A stretch of DNA of 64,000 nt from NCBI RefSeq assembly GCF_037137075.1, contig NZ_JBBBNV010000001.1, positions 558,001-622,000 on the forward strand, written 5' to 3'. The position numbers and the translations under genes are program-made. This document shows, piece by piece, positions 1 through 6,695 of the stretch. Source of the stretch: JBBBNV01 sp037137075. GTDB lineage: Bacteria; Bacillota; Bacilli; Paenibacillales; NBRC-103111. Within the stretch, counting starts at the first letter, position 1, and every line of letters begins with the position of its first letter. The notes under the pieces are model-generated. The model was given only the letters and a program-made list of their open reading frames with translations. It did not search any database and was not told the DNA's origin.

Positions 1-359
1 ACTAGTGCTGCATCCATATGGGGCAGCTGTGCCAAAAATACAGGATCAATCAGAAGCAGATGCTTCATTAAGTAATACAATGAACTGAGTAAAGCGGAAT
101 ATCCAAGCACCTGAGCCGAAGCCGACTGCCGCACGGCAAGACCAAGAAATAACAAGCCCGCCGCACTCAGCCAAAGAAACGCGCCGTTGACCGGGATCTT
201 GTGCAGCGTAAATTGGCATTGAACCAGAATGGCCCATCCGCACAAGAAAACAAACCATCCCTTCATCGGCCAATTCGCTAGCAGTGTGTTCTTCCATCCG
301 CTTGCAAGTAAAATAATGACGATGGCCAGCAGCAAATACGATAATATCCCGGGATTCAT
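1..359 (-). CDS. YphA-like integral membrane protein, C-terminal part missing
   Basis: An open frame starts at ATG 359 and runs off the left edge, giving at least 119 residues. The start has a Shine-Dalgarno GGAGG 8 bases upstream. The protein is very hydrophobic: it opens with MNPGILSYLLLAIVIILLA, has a second segment around WFVFLCGWAILV, a third at FLWLSAAGLLFLGLAV, and a likely fourth at GYSALLSSLYYLMKHLLLI. This small multi-pass layout directly downstream of the S1-homologue gene matches the position of yphA (seaA, spore envelope assembly) in Bacillus subtilis. The family name rests on synteny and topology, so it is tentative; that the frame is real is much surer. Confidence 0.6.
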   Translation of the reverse strand, partial: MNPGILSYLLLAIVIILLASGWKNTLLANWPMKGWFVFLCGWAILVQCQFTLHKIPVNGAFLWLSAAGLLFLGLAVRQSASAQVLGYSALLSSLYYLMKHLLLIDPVFLAQLPHMDAAL

Positions 360-445
360 GGCTTCATCCTCCGCTTTGCGTCCGAATGTAAATCCATACG
401 GGTATAGTATCGGCGTTACCGCTTCGCTTTATCTTTCCAAAAACT

Positions 446-473
446 AACGGTGAACTCTGGCGAGTTCACCGTT
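446..473 (-). terminator. Intrinsic terminator after the S1-homologue gene
   Basis: A perfect 12-bp stem closes a 4-base loop (GGTGAACTC at 449-457 pairs with GAGTTCACC at 462-470, plus three flanking pairs). On the minus strand it is followed by TTAGTTTTT and lies 9 bases after the rpsA stop codon. Confidence 0.85.
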
Positions 474-481
474 TACGAGTT

Positions 482-1675
482 TTACTTAAATTTGCTCAGC
501 TTATCACCGAAGCGTTCGCCCAGTGTCAAGCTCAAGCTCTGGCTCGCCGGAATATCAACCACCGGCTCTTTTGCGCGAGGCTGGCGCTCCGGCTTCGGAG
601 CTGCTTCAGGCGCTTCTTCTGTTTCTTTGATGCTGAGGCTTACGCGCTCTTGCTCTATGTTGATATCAAGAATTTTGACATTAACCTCTTGACCTTCTTT
701 AAGCACCTCATGCGGTGTACCGATATGACGGTGAGCGATTTGGGAAATATGAACCAATCCTTCAACGCCAGGAGCGATTTCAACGAAGGCTCCGAAGCCT
801 GCAAGACGCTTCACAGTACCCGTAACAACATCGCCAATGTTGAACTTGCCTGAAACCTGCTGCCAAGGACCCGGCTGAGTCGCCTTCAAGCTCAGGCTGA
901 TACGCTCGCTGTCTGGGTCCAGCTTCAGCACTTGAACCTTCACTTGGTCGCCTTCTTTTACCACATCGGACGCTTTTTCAACGTGGTGCCATGCCATTTC
1001 GGAGATATGGACAAGACCGTCGATACCGCCGATATCAATGAATGCCCCGAATTGAGTCAAACGCTGTACGGTACCGTCAAGCACCTGACCAACATGCAGG
1101 CCGGCCAAAATTTGTTTTTTGCCTTGCTCGTATTCTTCATCAAGCACATCCTTTTGAGACAGGATGACTTTGTTTTTCTCGCGATCCAGCTCTTTTACAC
1201 GAAGACGCAAGGTGCGGCCTTTGTAATCGCTGAAATCTTCTACGAAATGACGCTCAACCATGGACGCCGGAACGAAGCCGCGAAGACCTACATCTACGAC
1301 GAGCCCGCCTTTGACAACATCGGATACTTTAGCTTCAAGAACAGCCTTGCTATCCAGCTTCTCTTGCAGCTGTGTCCATGCGGATTCGCTGTCGATTGCA
1401 CGCTTGGACAATACGAGCGTCTCTTTGTTGTCATTGATGCTGACAATCTTCAGCTCCACTTCTTGACCAACCTCGACGGCATCAGCGGCGTTGTCGATTT
1501 GAACGGAGGAAAGCTCCTTCAGCGGAATCACGCCGTCATATTTGTAACCAATATCGACGATAGCCTGGTTATCTTCCAGCTTTACAATTTTACCTTTGAC
1601 TGTATCCCCTTTTTTAAGGACAACCACATTGCTCAAATCTTGAATTTCTTCTTGAACTTTAATCTCTTCTGACAT
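482..1675 (-). CDS. rpsA: 30S ribosomal protein S1 homologue (YpfD type)
   Basis: This 397-residue protein contains four S1 RNA-binding OB-fold repeats at about residues 18-90, 105-172, 190-262 and 275-348. Each shows the typical pattern G-x-V-x-x-(I/L)-x-x-x-G-(A/G)-x-V-x-(I/L) followed by GLVHIS; the last two repeats (DGLVHISEMAW and EGLVHISQIAH) are the best conserved. A charged, proline-rich tail follows. Gram-positive S1 homologues have four repeats rather than the six of Escherichia coli and bind mRNA or act in RNA turnover; their role in translation initiation is less clear. The start has a strong GAGGAGG 10 bases upstream. It sits downstream of plsC and cmk as in Bacillus, with its own promoter and terminator. 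Confidence 0.92.
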   Translation of the reverse strand: MSEEIKVQEEIQDLSNVVVLKKGDTVKGKIVKLEDNQAIVDIGYKYDGVIPLKELSSVQIDNAADAVEVGQEVELKIVSINDNKETLVLSKRAIDSESAWTQLQEKLDSKAVLEAKVSDVVKGGLVVDVGLRGFVPASMVERHFVEDFSDYKGRTLRLRVKELDREKNKVILSQKDVLDEEYEQGKKQILAGLHVGQVLDGTVQRLTQFGAFIDIGGIDGLVHISEMAWHHVEKASDVVKEGDQVKVQVLKLDPDSERISLSLKATQPGPWQQVSGKFNIGDVVTGTVKRLAGFGAFVEIAPGVEGLVHISQIAHRHIGTPHEVLKEGQEVNVKILDINIEQERVSLSIKETEEAPEAAPKPERQPRAKEPVVDIPASQSLSLTLGERFGDKLSKFK

Positions 1676-1757
1676 TGACGAATAACCTCCTCGACTTACA
1701 ACCCATATATTGATAATTTTAATAAAACCTTATCCAAGTTATTACTAGTATAATTCC

Positions 1758-1786
1758 AAGATACCATTTCCATACGCTATAATCAA
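1758..1786 (-). promoter_or_regulatory. Predicted sigma-A promoter for the S1-homologue gene
   Basis: On the minus strand TTGATT (1781-1786) and TATCTT (1758-1763) are 17 bases apart, and the -10 is preceded by TGG, an extended -10. It lies about 85 bases before the rpsA start. No stronger candidate is seen in this gap. Confidence 0.55.
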
Positions 1787-1816
1787 TTTTGCAAGCCACA
1801 ATCTTTGACAACCCGG

Positions 1817-2398
1817 TTAAATTTGATGCTGTTTGGCGAGCGCGCGGATTTGCTTCATGATTTTTTCGGTGGCTTGCTCCAGCGCTTCAGGGCCAGAGAT
1901 TTCCGCAAATTCGCTCAAGTCTACAGGCGGTCCGTAAATTACCTTCATTTTGCGAAAAAATTTGTAATCGCCGACGATGGCAGCTGGAATAACGGTTGCT
2001 CCCGTCTTTATCGCAAGGCTTGAAGCGCCCTTTTTCCCCATACCGCCGCTGTTGCTGCGCGATCCTTCCGGGAAAATCCCGAGTATGTTGCCTTCCTTCA
2101 GCAGCTGCATCGATAGCCGGATCGATTCCTTGCTCACCCCGCCGCGTTTGACCGGATAAGCTCCCCACTTCGTAATCAGCCAGCCGACGACAGGGACGCG
2201 AAACAGCTCTTCCTTCGCCATAAAACGAATTTGCCGCTTCAGAAGGCAGCCGACCATTGGAGGATCGAAATTGCTGCGGTGGTTGGAGCAAAGCACAACC
2301 GGCCCCTCAGCCGGAACATAATGGGCGTTAACCGCTTCAAAACGGAACAGCAATTTAAAGATCACGGCAAAACAGTTTTTGAAAATCGAATACAGCAT
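1817..2398 (-). CDS. plsC: 1-acyl-sn-glycerol-3-phosphate acyltransferase
   Basis: PlsC acylates lysophosphatidic acid at position 2 to give phosphatidic acid at the inner membrane face. The 193-residue protein has the family motifs in order: NHRSNFDP (the NHxxxxD catalytic pair, near residue 38), the acceptor-site region around GAYPVKRGG, and FPEGSRS (FPEGxRS, near 113). A hydrophobic N-terminus (MLYSIFKNCFAVIFKLLF) would hold it at the membrane. I chose ATG 2398 because AGGAG lies 9 bases upstream; a longer reading into cmk in another frame is not plausible. The start follows the cmk stop by one base (TAATATG), so the two are translationally coupled. B. subtilis lacks plsC at this spot, but cmk-plsC is common in other Bacillota. 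Confidence 0.9.
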   Translation of the reverse strand: MLYSIFKNCFAVIFKLLFRFEAVNAHYVPAEGPVVLCSNHRSNFDPPMVGCLLKRQIRFMAKEELFRVPVVGWLITKWGAYPVKRGGVSKESIRLSMQLLKEGNILGIFPEGSRSNSGGMGKKGASSLAIKTGATVIPAAIVGDYKFFRKMKVIYGPPVDLSEFAEISGPEALEQATEKIMKQIRALAKQHQI

Positions 2399-2399
2399 A

Positions 2400-3074
2400 T
2401 TATTCGTACTCCTTGCCGGCATATACAGCTGTGAGCGAGACAATTTTGTCCACAACCTGCTCAATGGAAAGCTTCGTGCTATCCACAACCACCGCGTCTT
2501 CAGCCTGCCGCAGCGGGGAAGTCTCGCGCTCCTCATCCATCTTGTCGCGCAAGGCAATATCGTGCTCCAGCTGGGATAGTGAAACCGTTTGATTTTTGCT
2601 TTGCAGCTCCTGGTAGCGTCTCGAAGCACGCTCCTGCACACTGGCTGTCAAAAAGACCTTGACCTCCGCATCGGGCAGCACGTGCGTGCCGATATCGCGT
2701 CCGTCCATGACGACGCCTTTTTGCCGGGCCATCTGCTGCTGCTTGTCAACCAGAAGCTTGCGCACCTCCGGTATTTGAGCGACATACGATACCCGGTTGC
2801 TCACCTCGGGGTGGCGAATTTCCTCACTGACATCTTGCCCGTCCGCCAGAACCTGCTGTGCGAGCTCTCCCGGCTGCAGCTCGATAGTCATTTGCTCCGC
2901 TGTACGAATAACCAGCTGCGTTTGTTCCACCTGCAGACCCTGCTGCAGCACCTTCCAGGTCACTGCCCGGTACATCGCGCCGGTGTCCACATACACATAC
3001 CCAAGCCGTTTTGCCACCAGCCTCGCCACCGTACTTTTTCCAGCGCCAGCAGGGCCGTCAATGGCAATATTCAT
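2400..3074 (-). CDS. cmk: Cytidylate kinase
   Basis: Cmk phosphorylates CMP and dCMP with ATP and feeds nucleotide and CDP-lipid synthesis. The protein opens with MNIAIDGPAGAGKST, which holds the P-loop GPAGAGKS, and continues with the CMP-binding DTGAMYRA and the lid-region MDGRDIGT. Its length of 224 residues is normal. The start is uncertain: ATG 3074 aligns with most family members, but the only good Shine-Dalgarno, GGAGG, is about 21 bases upstream of it and 12 bases from an in-frame GTG at 3083, which would add three residues. It forms a unit with plsC and has a predicted promoter at 3137-3165. Confidence 0.93.
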   Translation of the reverse strand: MNIAIDGPAGAGKSTVARLVAKRLGYVYVDTGAMYRAVTWKVLQQGLQVEQTQLVIRTAEQMTIELQPGELAQQVLADGQDVSEEIRHPEVSNRVSYVAQIPEVRKLLVDKQQQMARQKGVVMDGRDIGTHVLPDAEVKVFLTASVQERASRRYQELQSKNQTVSLSQLEHDIALRDKMDEERETSPLRQAEDAVVVDSTKLSIEQVVDKIVSLTAVYAGKEYE

Positions 3075-3104
3075 CCGCTTCACCCGTCCTACACTCCTCC
3101 ATGA

Positions 3105-3124
3105 AAAAAGCAGGCTAAGCCTGC
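3105..3124 (-). terminator. Hairpin with T-tract between the ypfB-like gene and cmk
   Basis: GCAGGC and GCCTGC (3110-3124) form a 6-bp stem with a 3-base loop; on the minus strand TTTTTT follows and the cmk Shine-Dalgarno GGAGG comes directly after. It can end transcripts of the upstream ypfB-like gene. Because a strong promoter precedes it by only about 10 bases, it would also be the first structure in a cmk mRNA. Confidence 0.6.
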
Positions 3125-3136
3125 GATATAACATAA

Positions 3137-3165
3137 ATTATACCACAACCCAGTGAGCCGTGCAA
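3137..3165 (-). promoter_or_regulatory. Predicted sigma-A promoter for cmk-plsC
   Basis: On the minus strand a perfect TATAAT (3137-3142) with TGG before it (extended -10) lies 17 bases after TTGCAC (3160-3165). Transcription should start near 3130, just before the hairpin at 3110-3124. Confidence 0.65.
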
Positions 3166-3182
3166 AAAAACGCGTCCCGGCC

Positions 3183-3440
3183 TCATTTGTCGCGCGCTGT
3201 GCCGTTCCATTCATAAGGCTCGCCCTCCAGACGCTCCACCTTAACCAGGGCATGCCGAAGCGGCTCCCACTGGAGCAGAAGCTGAAAGAAAACCAGCAGC
3301 GAGACCAGTACGACAGCCGCTCTAATCAGCCAGCGCTCCCATCGGGAGGAGAAATACAGAAACAGCTGCTCATACTGCGCTGCCGTGATTTGCTCCTTCC
3401 GCTGACCGCCCGCCTGTCTTCGTCCGAACCATTGTGACAT
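3183..3440 (-). CDS. YpfB-like small membrane protein (DUF5359 type)
   Basis: An 85-residue protein from ATG 3440, with AAGGAG 12 bases upstream. It has a basic N-terminus (MSQWFGRRQAGGQRKEQ), one transmembrane segment (about residues 40-58, rich in V and L: RAAVVLVSLLVFFQLLL), and a polar C-terminus. Its place between the PilZ gene ypfA and cmk equals that of ypfB in B. subtilis, a short protein of unknown function. The assignment is by position and topology. An upstream in-frame ATG at 3491 is less likely because it lacks a ribosome site. Confidence 0.65.
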   Translation of the reverse strand: MSQWFGRRQAGGQRKEQITAAQYEQLFLYFSSRWERWLIRAAVVLVSLLVFFQLLLQWEPLRHALVKVERLEGEPYEWNGTARDK

Positions 3441-3498
3441 AAGAAAAAGCCGCTCCTTGTTTTCGCATAGTATGCTTCCAGGAAACGGCACTTATTCA

Positions 3499-4152
3499 TT
3501 ATCTTTTCCGGAAATCGAGCTGTCTTTCAAAGCAGTAGCGAATCACCTTTTGCCGCTCGGCATCCGCGATTTCAGTAAACTGGAGCATCGCCAGAATACG
3601 GCCTGTCTCCAGCGGCTTCATGCGAACCAGTTCCCCCTTGAACTGCGCATGCTCAATGGTGCCGTTCTTCATGGGGAGCACAATCCAACAGGTCAAGATA
3701 TCTTTAACCTGAATCGGGTTGCCGTTCTCTACGAAGAAGGATACGCCTCCCCCGCCAATATCCTCGGTTTTGGCCAAAAAGCGTATCGTATCCGACAGCT
3801 TGACCGCCACTTCCACTTCGGCGGGCACGCGCAGAAAGCTTCTCCGCTGAATTTTGCTGATTGCCGACGGGTCCGGCTTTTTAATAATGACCAGCCGCAC
3901 GACATCTTCCTTGAAGCCGAGAACAACGGTTTGAAAATAATTTTTGACGCCGCCCTCCGTCAGAAAAAAAGCGCTGATTTCATCCCCGATATAGACCCGG
4001 CGGATGCGGCCGTTTTTTTCCTGCATCGGCACTTCCATGGCGATATAATTGTCGTCAATCTCGGCAATTCGGGATTTGTATTCTTTACGTGCTTCCTCCT
4101 CGTCAATGGAGTTGATCTGCATAAACAGCACGTCGTTTATTTTGGGAAGCAA
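3499..4152 (-). CDS. ypfA: PilZ-domain c-di-GMP receptor, YpfA/YcgR type
   Basis: YpfA (DgrA) binds cyclic di-GMP and slows flagellar rotation in Bacillus. The N-terminal YcgR-like domain covers about residues 1-90; the PilZ domain follows with the c-di-GMP motif RRSFLR near residue 103. The second half of the site, normally (D/N)xSxxG, reads DIGGGG here, so the serine is replaced by glycine. I chose TTG 4152 as start: AGGAGG lies 9 bases upstream and the resulting 217 residues equal the B. subtilis protein. A longer frame to 4188 would begin inside the predicted promoter. Neighbours are ypeB upstream and the ypfB-like gene downstream. Confidence 0.85.
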   Translation of the reverse strand: MLPKINDVLFMQINSIDEEEARKEYKSRIAEIDDNYIAMEVPMQEKNGRIRRVYIGDEISAFFLTEGGVKNYFQTVVLGFKEDVVRLVIIKKPDPSAISKIQRRSFLRVPAEVEVAVKLSDTIRFLAKTEDIGGGGVSFFVENGNPIQVKDILTCWIVLPMKNGTIEHAQFKGELVRMKPLETGRILAMLQFTEIADAERQKVIRYCFERQLDFRKR

Positions 4153-4188
4153 AATGTAGTTCCTCCTAACCGAATCTGCATACTGCAA

Positions 4189-4194
4189 ATTATA
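4189..4194 (-). promoter_or_regulatory. Extended -10 element for ypfA
   Basis: A perfect TATAAT on the minus strand is preceded by TGG, as in the cmk promoter. The -35 region is poor (GTTTCC at 17 bases). It lies about 37 bases before the TTG start and supports starting ypfA there. Confidence 0.5.
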
Positions 4195-4228
4195 CCATGA
4201 TCCGGCGTTTAGGAAACTAAAATTTGCA

Positions 4229-4267
4229 CGATTTCGACAAAGTTCATGTTGTTTTCCGTCGAAATCG
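4229..4267 (-). terminator. Hairpin just after ypeB
   Basis: CGATTTCGAC and GTCGAAATCG form a perfect 10-bp stem around a 19-base loop, starting 1 base after the ypeB stop codon. Only a weak AAATTTT run follows, so termination may be partial or the element may stabilise the mRNA end. Confidence 0.5.
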
Positions 4268-4268
4268 C

Positions 4269-5597
4269 CTATAACCTTTCCACTTTTTCCTCAAAGCCAT
4301 TGTTCGCATTGACGTAAACGCGGTAATTTCCGTCGCTCATCGATCCCGTATACTGATAGCACAGAACCTCTTCGTCCAGGTCATTTTTAATAAGCGCCAG
4401 CTGCTGTGAGCGGATTTGGAAGTTTTTATTCAGCTTCTCCCTCGCCTGCTCGGCGCTCATCACGGGCTTCTCGATGTTTCTCGGCTTGTGCTCGTGTACA
4501 AAATCAACCGCCTGCACCTGAATGACCTCGCCATTGTCCAGCGCGATCTGCAATGTAATTTTATCGGTCATAAGCAGCACGTCATCCTGTTTCGTCGCAT
4601 ACACAATGTTTGCCACATTGTTGTACTCGTCATAGCTGATAGCCGTCATCTCCGGATAACCGCGATCAGCCAAAAACTGATGCCCGTTGTCCTTGGCCTG
4701 ATCGACCGTAAGCGTATTTCCCGTTACATCCCGGGGAGCCATGTACCAGAGCAGCTGGCCGCCCTTTTTCGAGAAATCCATCGATTTCTCTCGTCCGGTT
4801 GACGGATCTGTAACCGTGGCGCTGAAGGAGCTGTACTCCGTGCCCGGCGCATTCTCAGCTACCTGTATCGTGCCCGGATCGCTGATACCTGCGAATTTCG
4901 CGGCTTTCTCCTTGACTTCTTCCGCTGTCACGTCATTGCCGCTGAGCATTTGCAGAGAACGCTTCTGAAATACGCTGGCCATCGACGGTCCCCAGTTCAG
5001 CTCGGAGTATTCGCCGACTTTTTTATCTACCGTGGTAAAGCCGTCAATAATGACATTGTCCGCCGTGCTTTTCTCGGTGGCCATCGCCGATTCGACGTCC
5101 ATCCAGCGCAGGTTGTTCGTGATTACTTTGTCTTGAACACCGCGCAGCTCGCTGGCAATTTCCTTGGATCGCTCGAATAACGAGTTCATCGTCTCGATCT
5201 CCTCCGGCGCCAGCGGCGTTTGGGATAAATCCCGGACAGAGGCGCGGTAAGTAAACTGGGACAAATTCGACAAAAACTCTTCCGTCTTATTGAACGGCAG
5301 CAGCGTCAGCGGAAGCTGGCTAATCTCACTGCGGGCCTCGCTCGTAAGCCGCCAGGCGTTAATCAGACTGCGGCGCTGGAAGTCCTGTGAGGCGGGGCTT
5401 GCAACCAGCGCCTTACCCAGCTCCCCGTTCAGCTGCTCCACATGATACGATAAATCATGGAACGCCCGCTGATATTGATTCTCCGCCTTTAACAACACTG
5501 TATTTTTTTCTTGATTGACCTGATATCCCCACAGCACTGTTCCGATCAAGGCAATCGTCATTATCGGAAACAACACCATGCTTAATCTTCTGTACAT
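4269..5597 (-). CDS. ypeB: Spore germination protein YpeB
   Basis: YpeB is a forespore protein that stabilises the cortex-lytic enzyme SleB, and each is needed for the other to accumulate in the spore. The 442-residue sequence has an N-terminal membrane anchor or signal (residues 5-25, MVLFPIMTIALIGTVLWGY), a long helical domain to about residue 200, then tandem PepSY-like repeats (GISDPG.. and the region beginning TVDQAKDNGHQFL, and ..MSAEQAREKL near the end). Length is normal. A sigma-G-type promoter lies 41 bases upstream. In Bacillus sleB precedes ypeB in the same operon; here no sleB is present upstream, only a small zinc-ribbon gene and prsW. Confidence 0.93.
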   Translation of the reverse strand: MYRRLSMVLFPIMTIALIGTVLWGYQVNQEKNTVLLKAENQYQRAFHDLSYHVEQLNGELGKALVASPASQDFQRRSLINAWRLTSEARSEISQLPLTLLPFNKTEEFLSNLSQFTYRASVRDLSQTPLAPEEIETMNSLFERSKEIASELRGVQDKVITNNLRWMDVESAMATEKSTADNVIIDGFTTVDKKVGEYSELNWGPSMASVFQKRSLQMLSGNDVTAEEVKEKAAKFAGISDPGTIQVAENAPGTEYSSFSATVTDPSTGREKSMDFSKKGGQLLWYMAPRDVTGNTLTVDQAKDNGHQFLADRGYPEMTAISYDEYNNVANIVYATKQDDVLLMTDKITLQIALDNGEVIQVQAVDFVHEHKPRNIEKPVMSAEQAREKLNKNFQIRSQQLALIKNDLDEEVLCYQYTGSMSDGNYRVYVNANNGFEEKVERL

Positions 5598-5637
5598 CGT
5601 CTACCGTCCCCTTTCCTTGCTTTCCATAACCTGAGCA

Positions 5638-5667
5638 TAGTTTGGTCGACGGTTTGGCGCTTTATGC
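5638..5667 (-). promoter_or_regulatory. Predicted sigma-G promoter for ypeB
   Basis: On the minus strand GCATA (5663-5667) and CAAACTA (5638-5644) are 18 bases apart. This fits the sigma-G consensus GHATR / CATNHTA with one mismatch, and forespore expression is what the family requires. Confidence 0.65.
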
Positions 5668-5702
5668 ACATGTATCCATGGAAGGGAAGGGCGCCAAGCC
5701 AG

Positions 5703-5738
5703 AAAAAAAGAAATCCGCACGCTTTACGCGGGGATTTC
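5703..5738 (-). terminator. Intrinsic terminator after the zinc-ribbon gene
   Basis: GAAATCC..CGC and GCG..CGGATTTC pair around GTAAA, with seven T residues following on the minus strand. It is 4 bases after the stop of the 52-aa gene and isolates ypeB from the upstream unit. Confidence 0.85.
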
Positions 5739-5741
5739 TTC

Positions 5742-5900
5742 TTATACCGGCTCATTTTGAATATCCAAATCGTATGTATTGCCGCACAAGCACTGCTTGA
5801 AGCCCGTTTCCACCTTGCCCCGATCCTGCTTGCCGCGCAAAATGAAACGTTCGCCGCAATGCCTGCAGCGAATGGTCACCTTCATCCGCTGTCCGCTCAT
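5742..5900 (-). CDS. Small zinc-ribbon protein, 52 aa, function unknown
   Basis: A short frame from ATG 5900 to TAA 5742 has AAAGGAAG 8 bases upstream and a terminator directly behind it. The product reads MSGQRMKVTIRCRHCGERF at the start and contains C12-x2-C15 and C37-x-C39-G, the two knuckles of a zinc ribbon, then an acidic tail (YDLDIQNEPV). It is 41 bases after prsW and probably co-transcribed with it. I do not recognise the family. Nucleic-acid or protein binding is usual for such ribbons but is only a guess here. The pairing of cysteines, ribosome site and terminator makes a real gene likely. Confidence 0.75.
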   Translation of the reverse strand: MSGQRMKVTIRCRHCGERFILRGKQDRGKVETGFKQCLCGNTYDLDIQNEPV

Positions 5901-5941
5901 TTGCCAATCTTCCTTTCAGTCCAGTACGTCTTTGGTATCCA

Positions 5942-6649
5942 TTATTGACCGCTTGAGCCCATTTTAACCTCCTCTTCACGCCGAAGCGTGTGAAGCGGCG
6001 ATTCTCTATTGGCCTGATTCACTTTATACAGGCTTTTGCCCCACATAAACGCCATTAACGGCAAAATTAGCCAAATCCAATGGGTTTGGAAGCGCAGCAG
6101 GATGTAATCATACAAGCCGTGCCATAAAATCGGAAGGAACAAGGCCAGTAAAATCAATCTCCGGTGAGCTGGAGGGTTGAATTTCGCTTTCCCCAAATAA
6201 TATCCCATCGTCACGCCGAATAAAGCATGGCCCGACACCGGCAGGAACGCCCGGTACAGAATAGTGGAGAAGCTGGAGTCGTTCAGAAAAATATAAATGG
6301 TATTCTCCAGTGTTGCAAAACCAAGCGAGACTGCAACCGCGTAAACAATGCCGTCATAAGGCTCGTCAAAGGCGGCCAGCTTGTAAACGATGAAATACAT
6401 CACAAACCATTTCATAAACTCTTCCAGCCCCGCTGAAATAACAAAGGCGTACCAGAACGGATTTTCCGAAGTGGCCAGCACAAGCGTTCGCTGCAGTACA
6501 ATTGTTGGAAAAACAAGCAATACCCCGAACAGAAATACACGCAGCACCATGTATATCGGTTCGGGCTCATACCGGTCCTTTAAGTAAAAATAGGCGAGCA
6601 GGGCAATACCTGGTGTTACGGCCGCTGTTAGTAACGCCAGCCAATCCAT
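5942..6649 (-). CDS. prsW: Intramembrane protease PrsW
   Basis: PrsW is the site-1 protease that cleaves the anti-sigma factor RsiW in B. subtilis and so helps release sigma-W under envelope stress. The 235-residue protein is multi-pass and carries the catalytic EExxxK-type motif in GLEEFMKW (Glu76 and Glu77), plus the histidines of PVSGHALFG and LWHGLYDY. The N-terminus (TPGIALLAYFYLKDRYEPEP) is typical. I chose ATG 6649 because AGGAGG and GAGGAGA precede it and it aligns with the family; an ATG eight codons earlier (6673) lies upstream of that site. It lies between gudB and the zinc-ribbon gene, as ypdC does in Bacillus. No rsiW is in the window. Confidence 0.92.
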   Translation of the reverse strand: MDWLALLTAAVTPGIALLAYFYLKDRYEPEPIYMVLRVFLFGVLLVFPTIVLQRTLVLATSENPFWYAFVISAGLEEFMKWFVMYFIVYKLAAFDEPYDGIVYAVAVSLGFATLENTIYIFLNDSSFSTILYRAFLPVSGHALFGVTMGYYLGKAKFNPPAHRRLILLALFLPILWHGLYDYILLRFQTHWIWLILPLMAFMWGKSLYKVNQANRESPLHTLRREEEVKMGSSGQ

Positions 6650-6695
6650 TCTCCTCGCCTCCTCCCCTGTCATCTCTTACAACGCGATCTGCATT

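Noticed and set aside
932..1672. Long plus-strand frame opposite the S1-homologue gene
   Set aside because: It is the antisense shadow of a repeat-containing gene with strong codon bias; no ribosome site and no recognisable motif.
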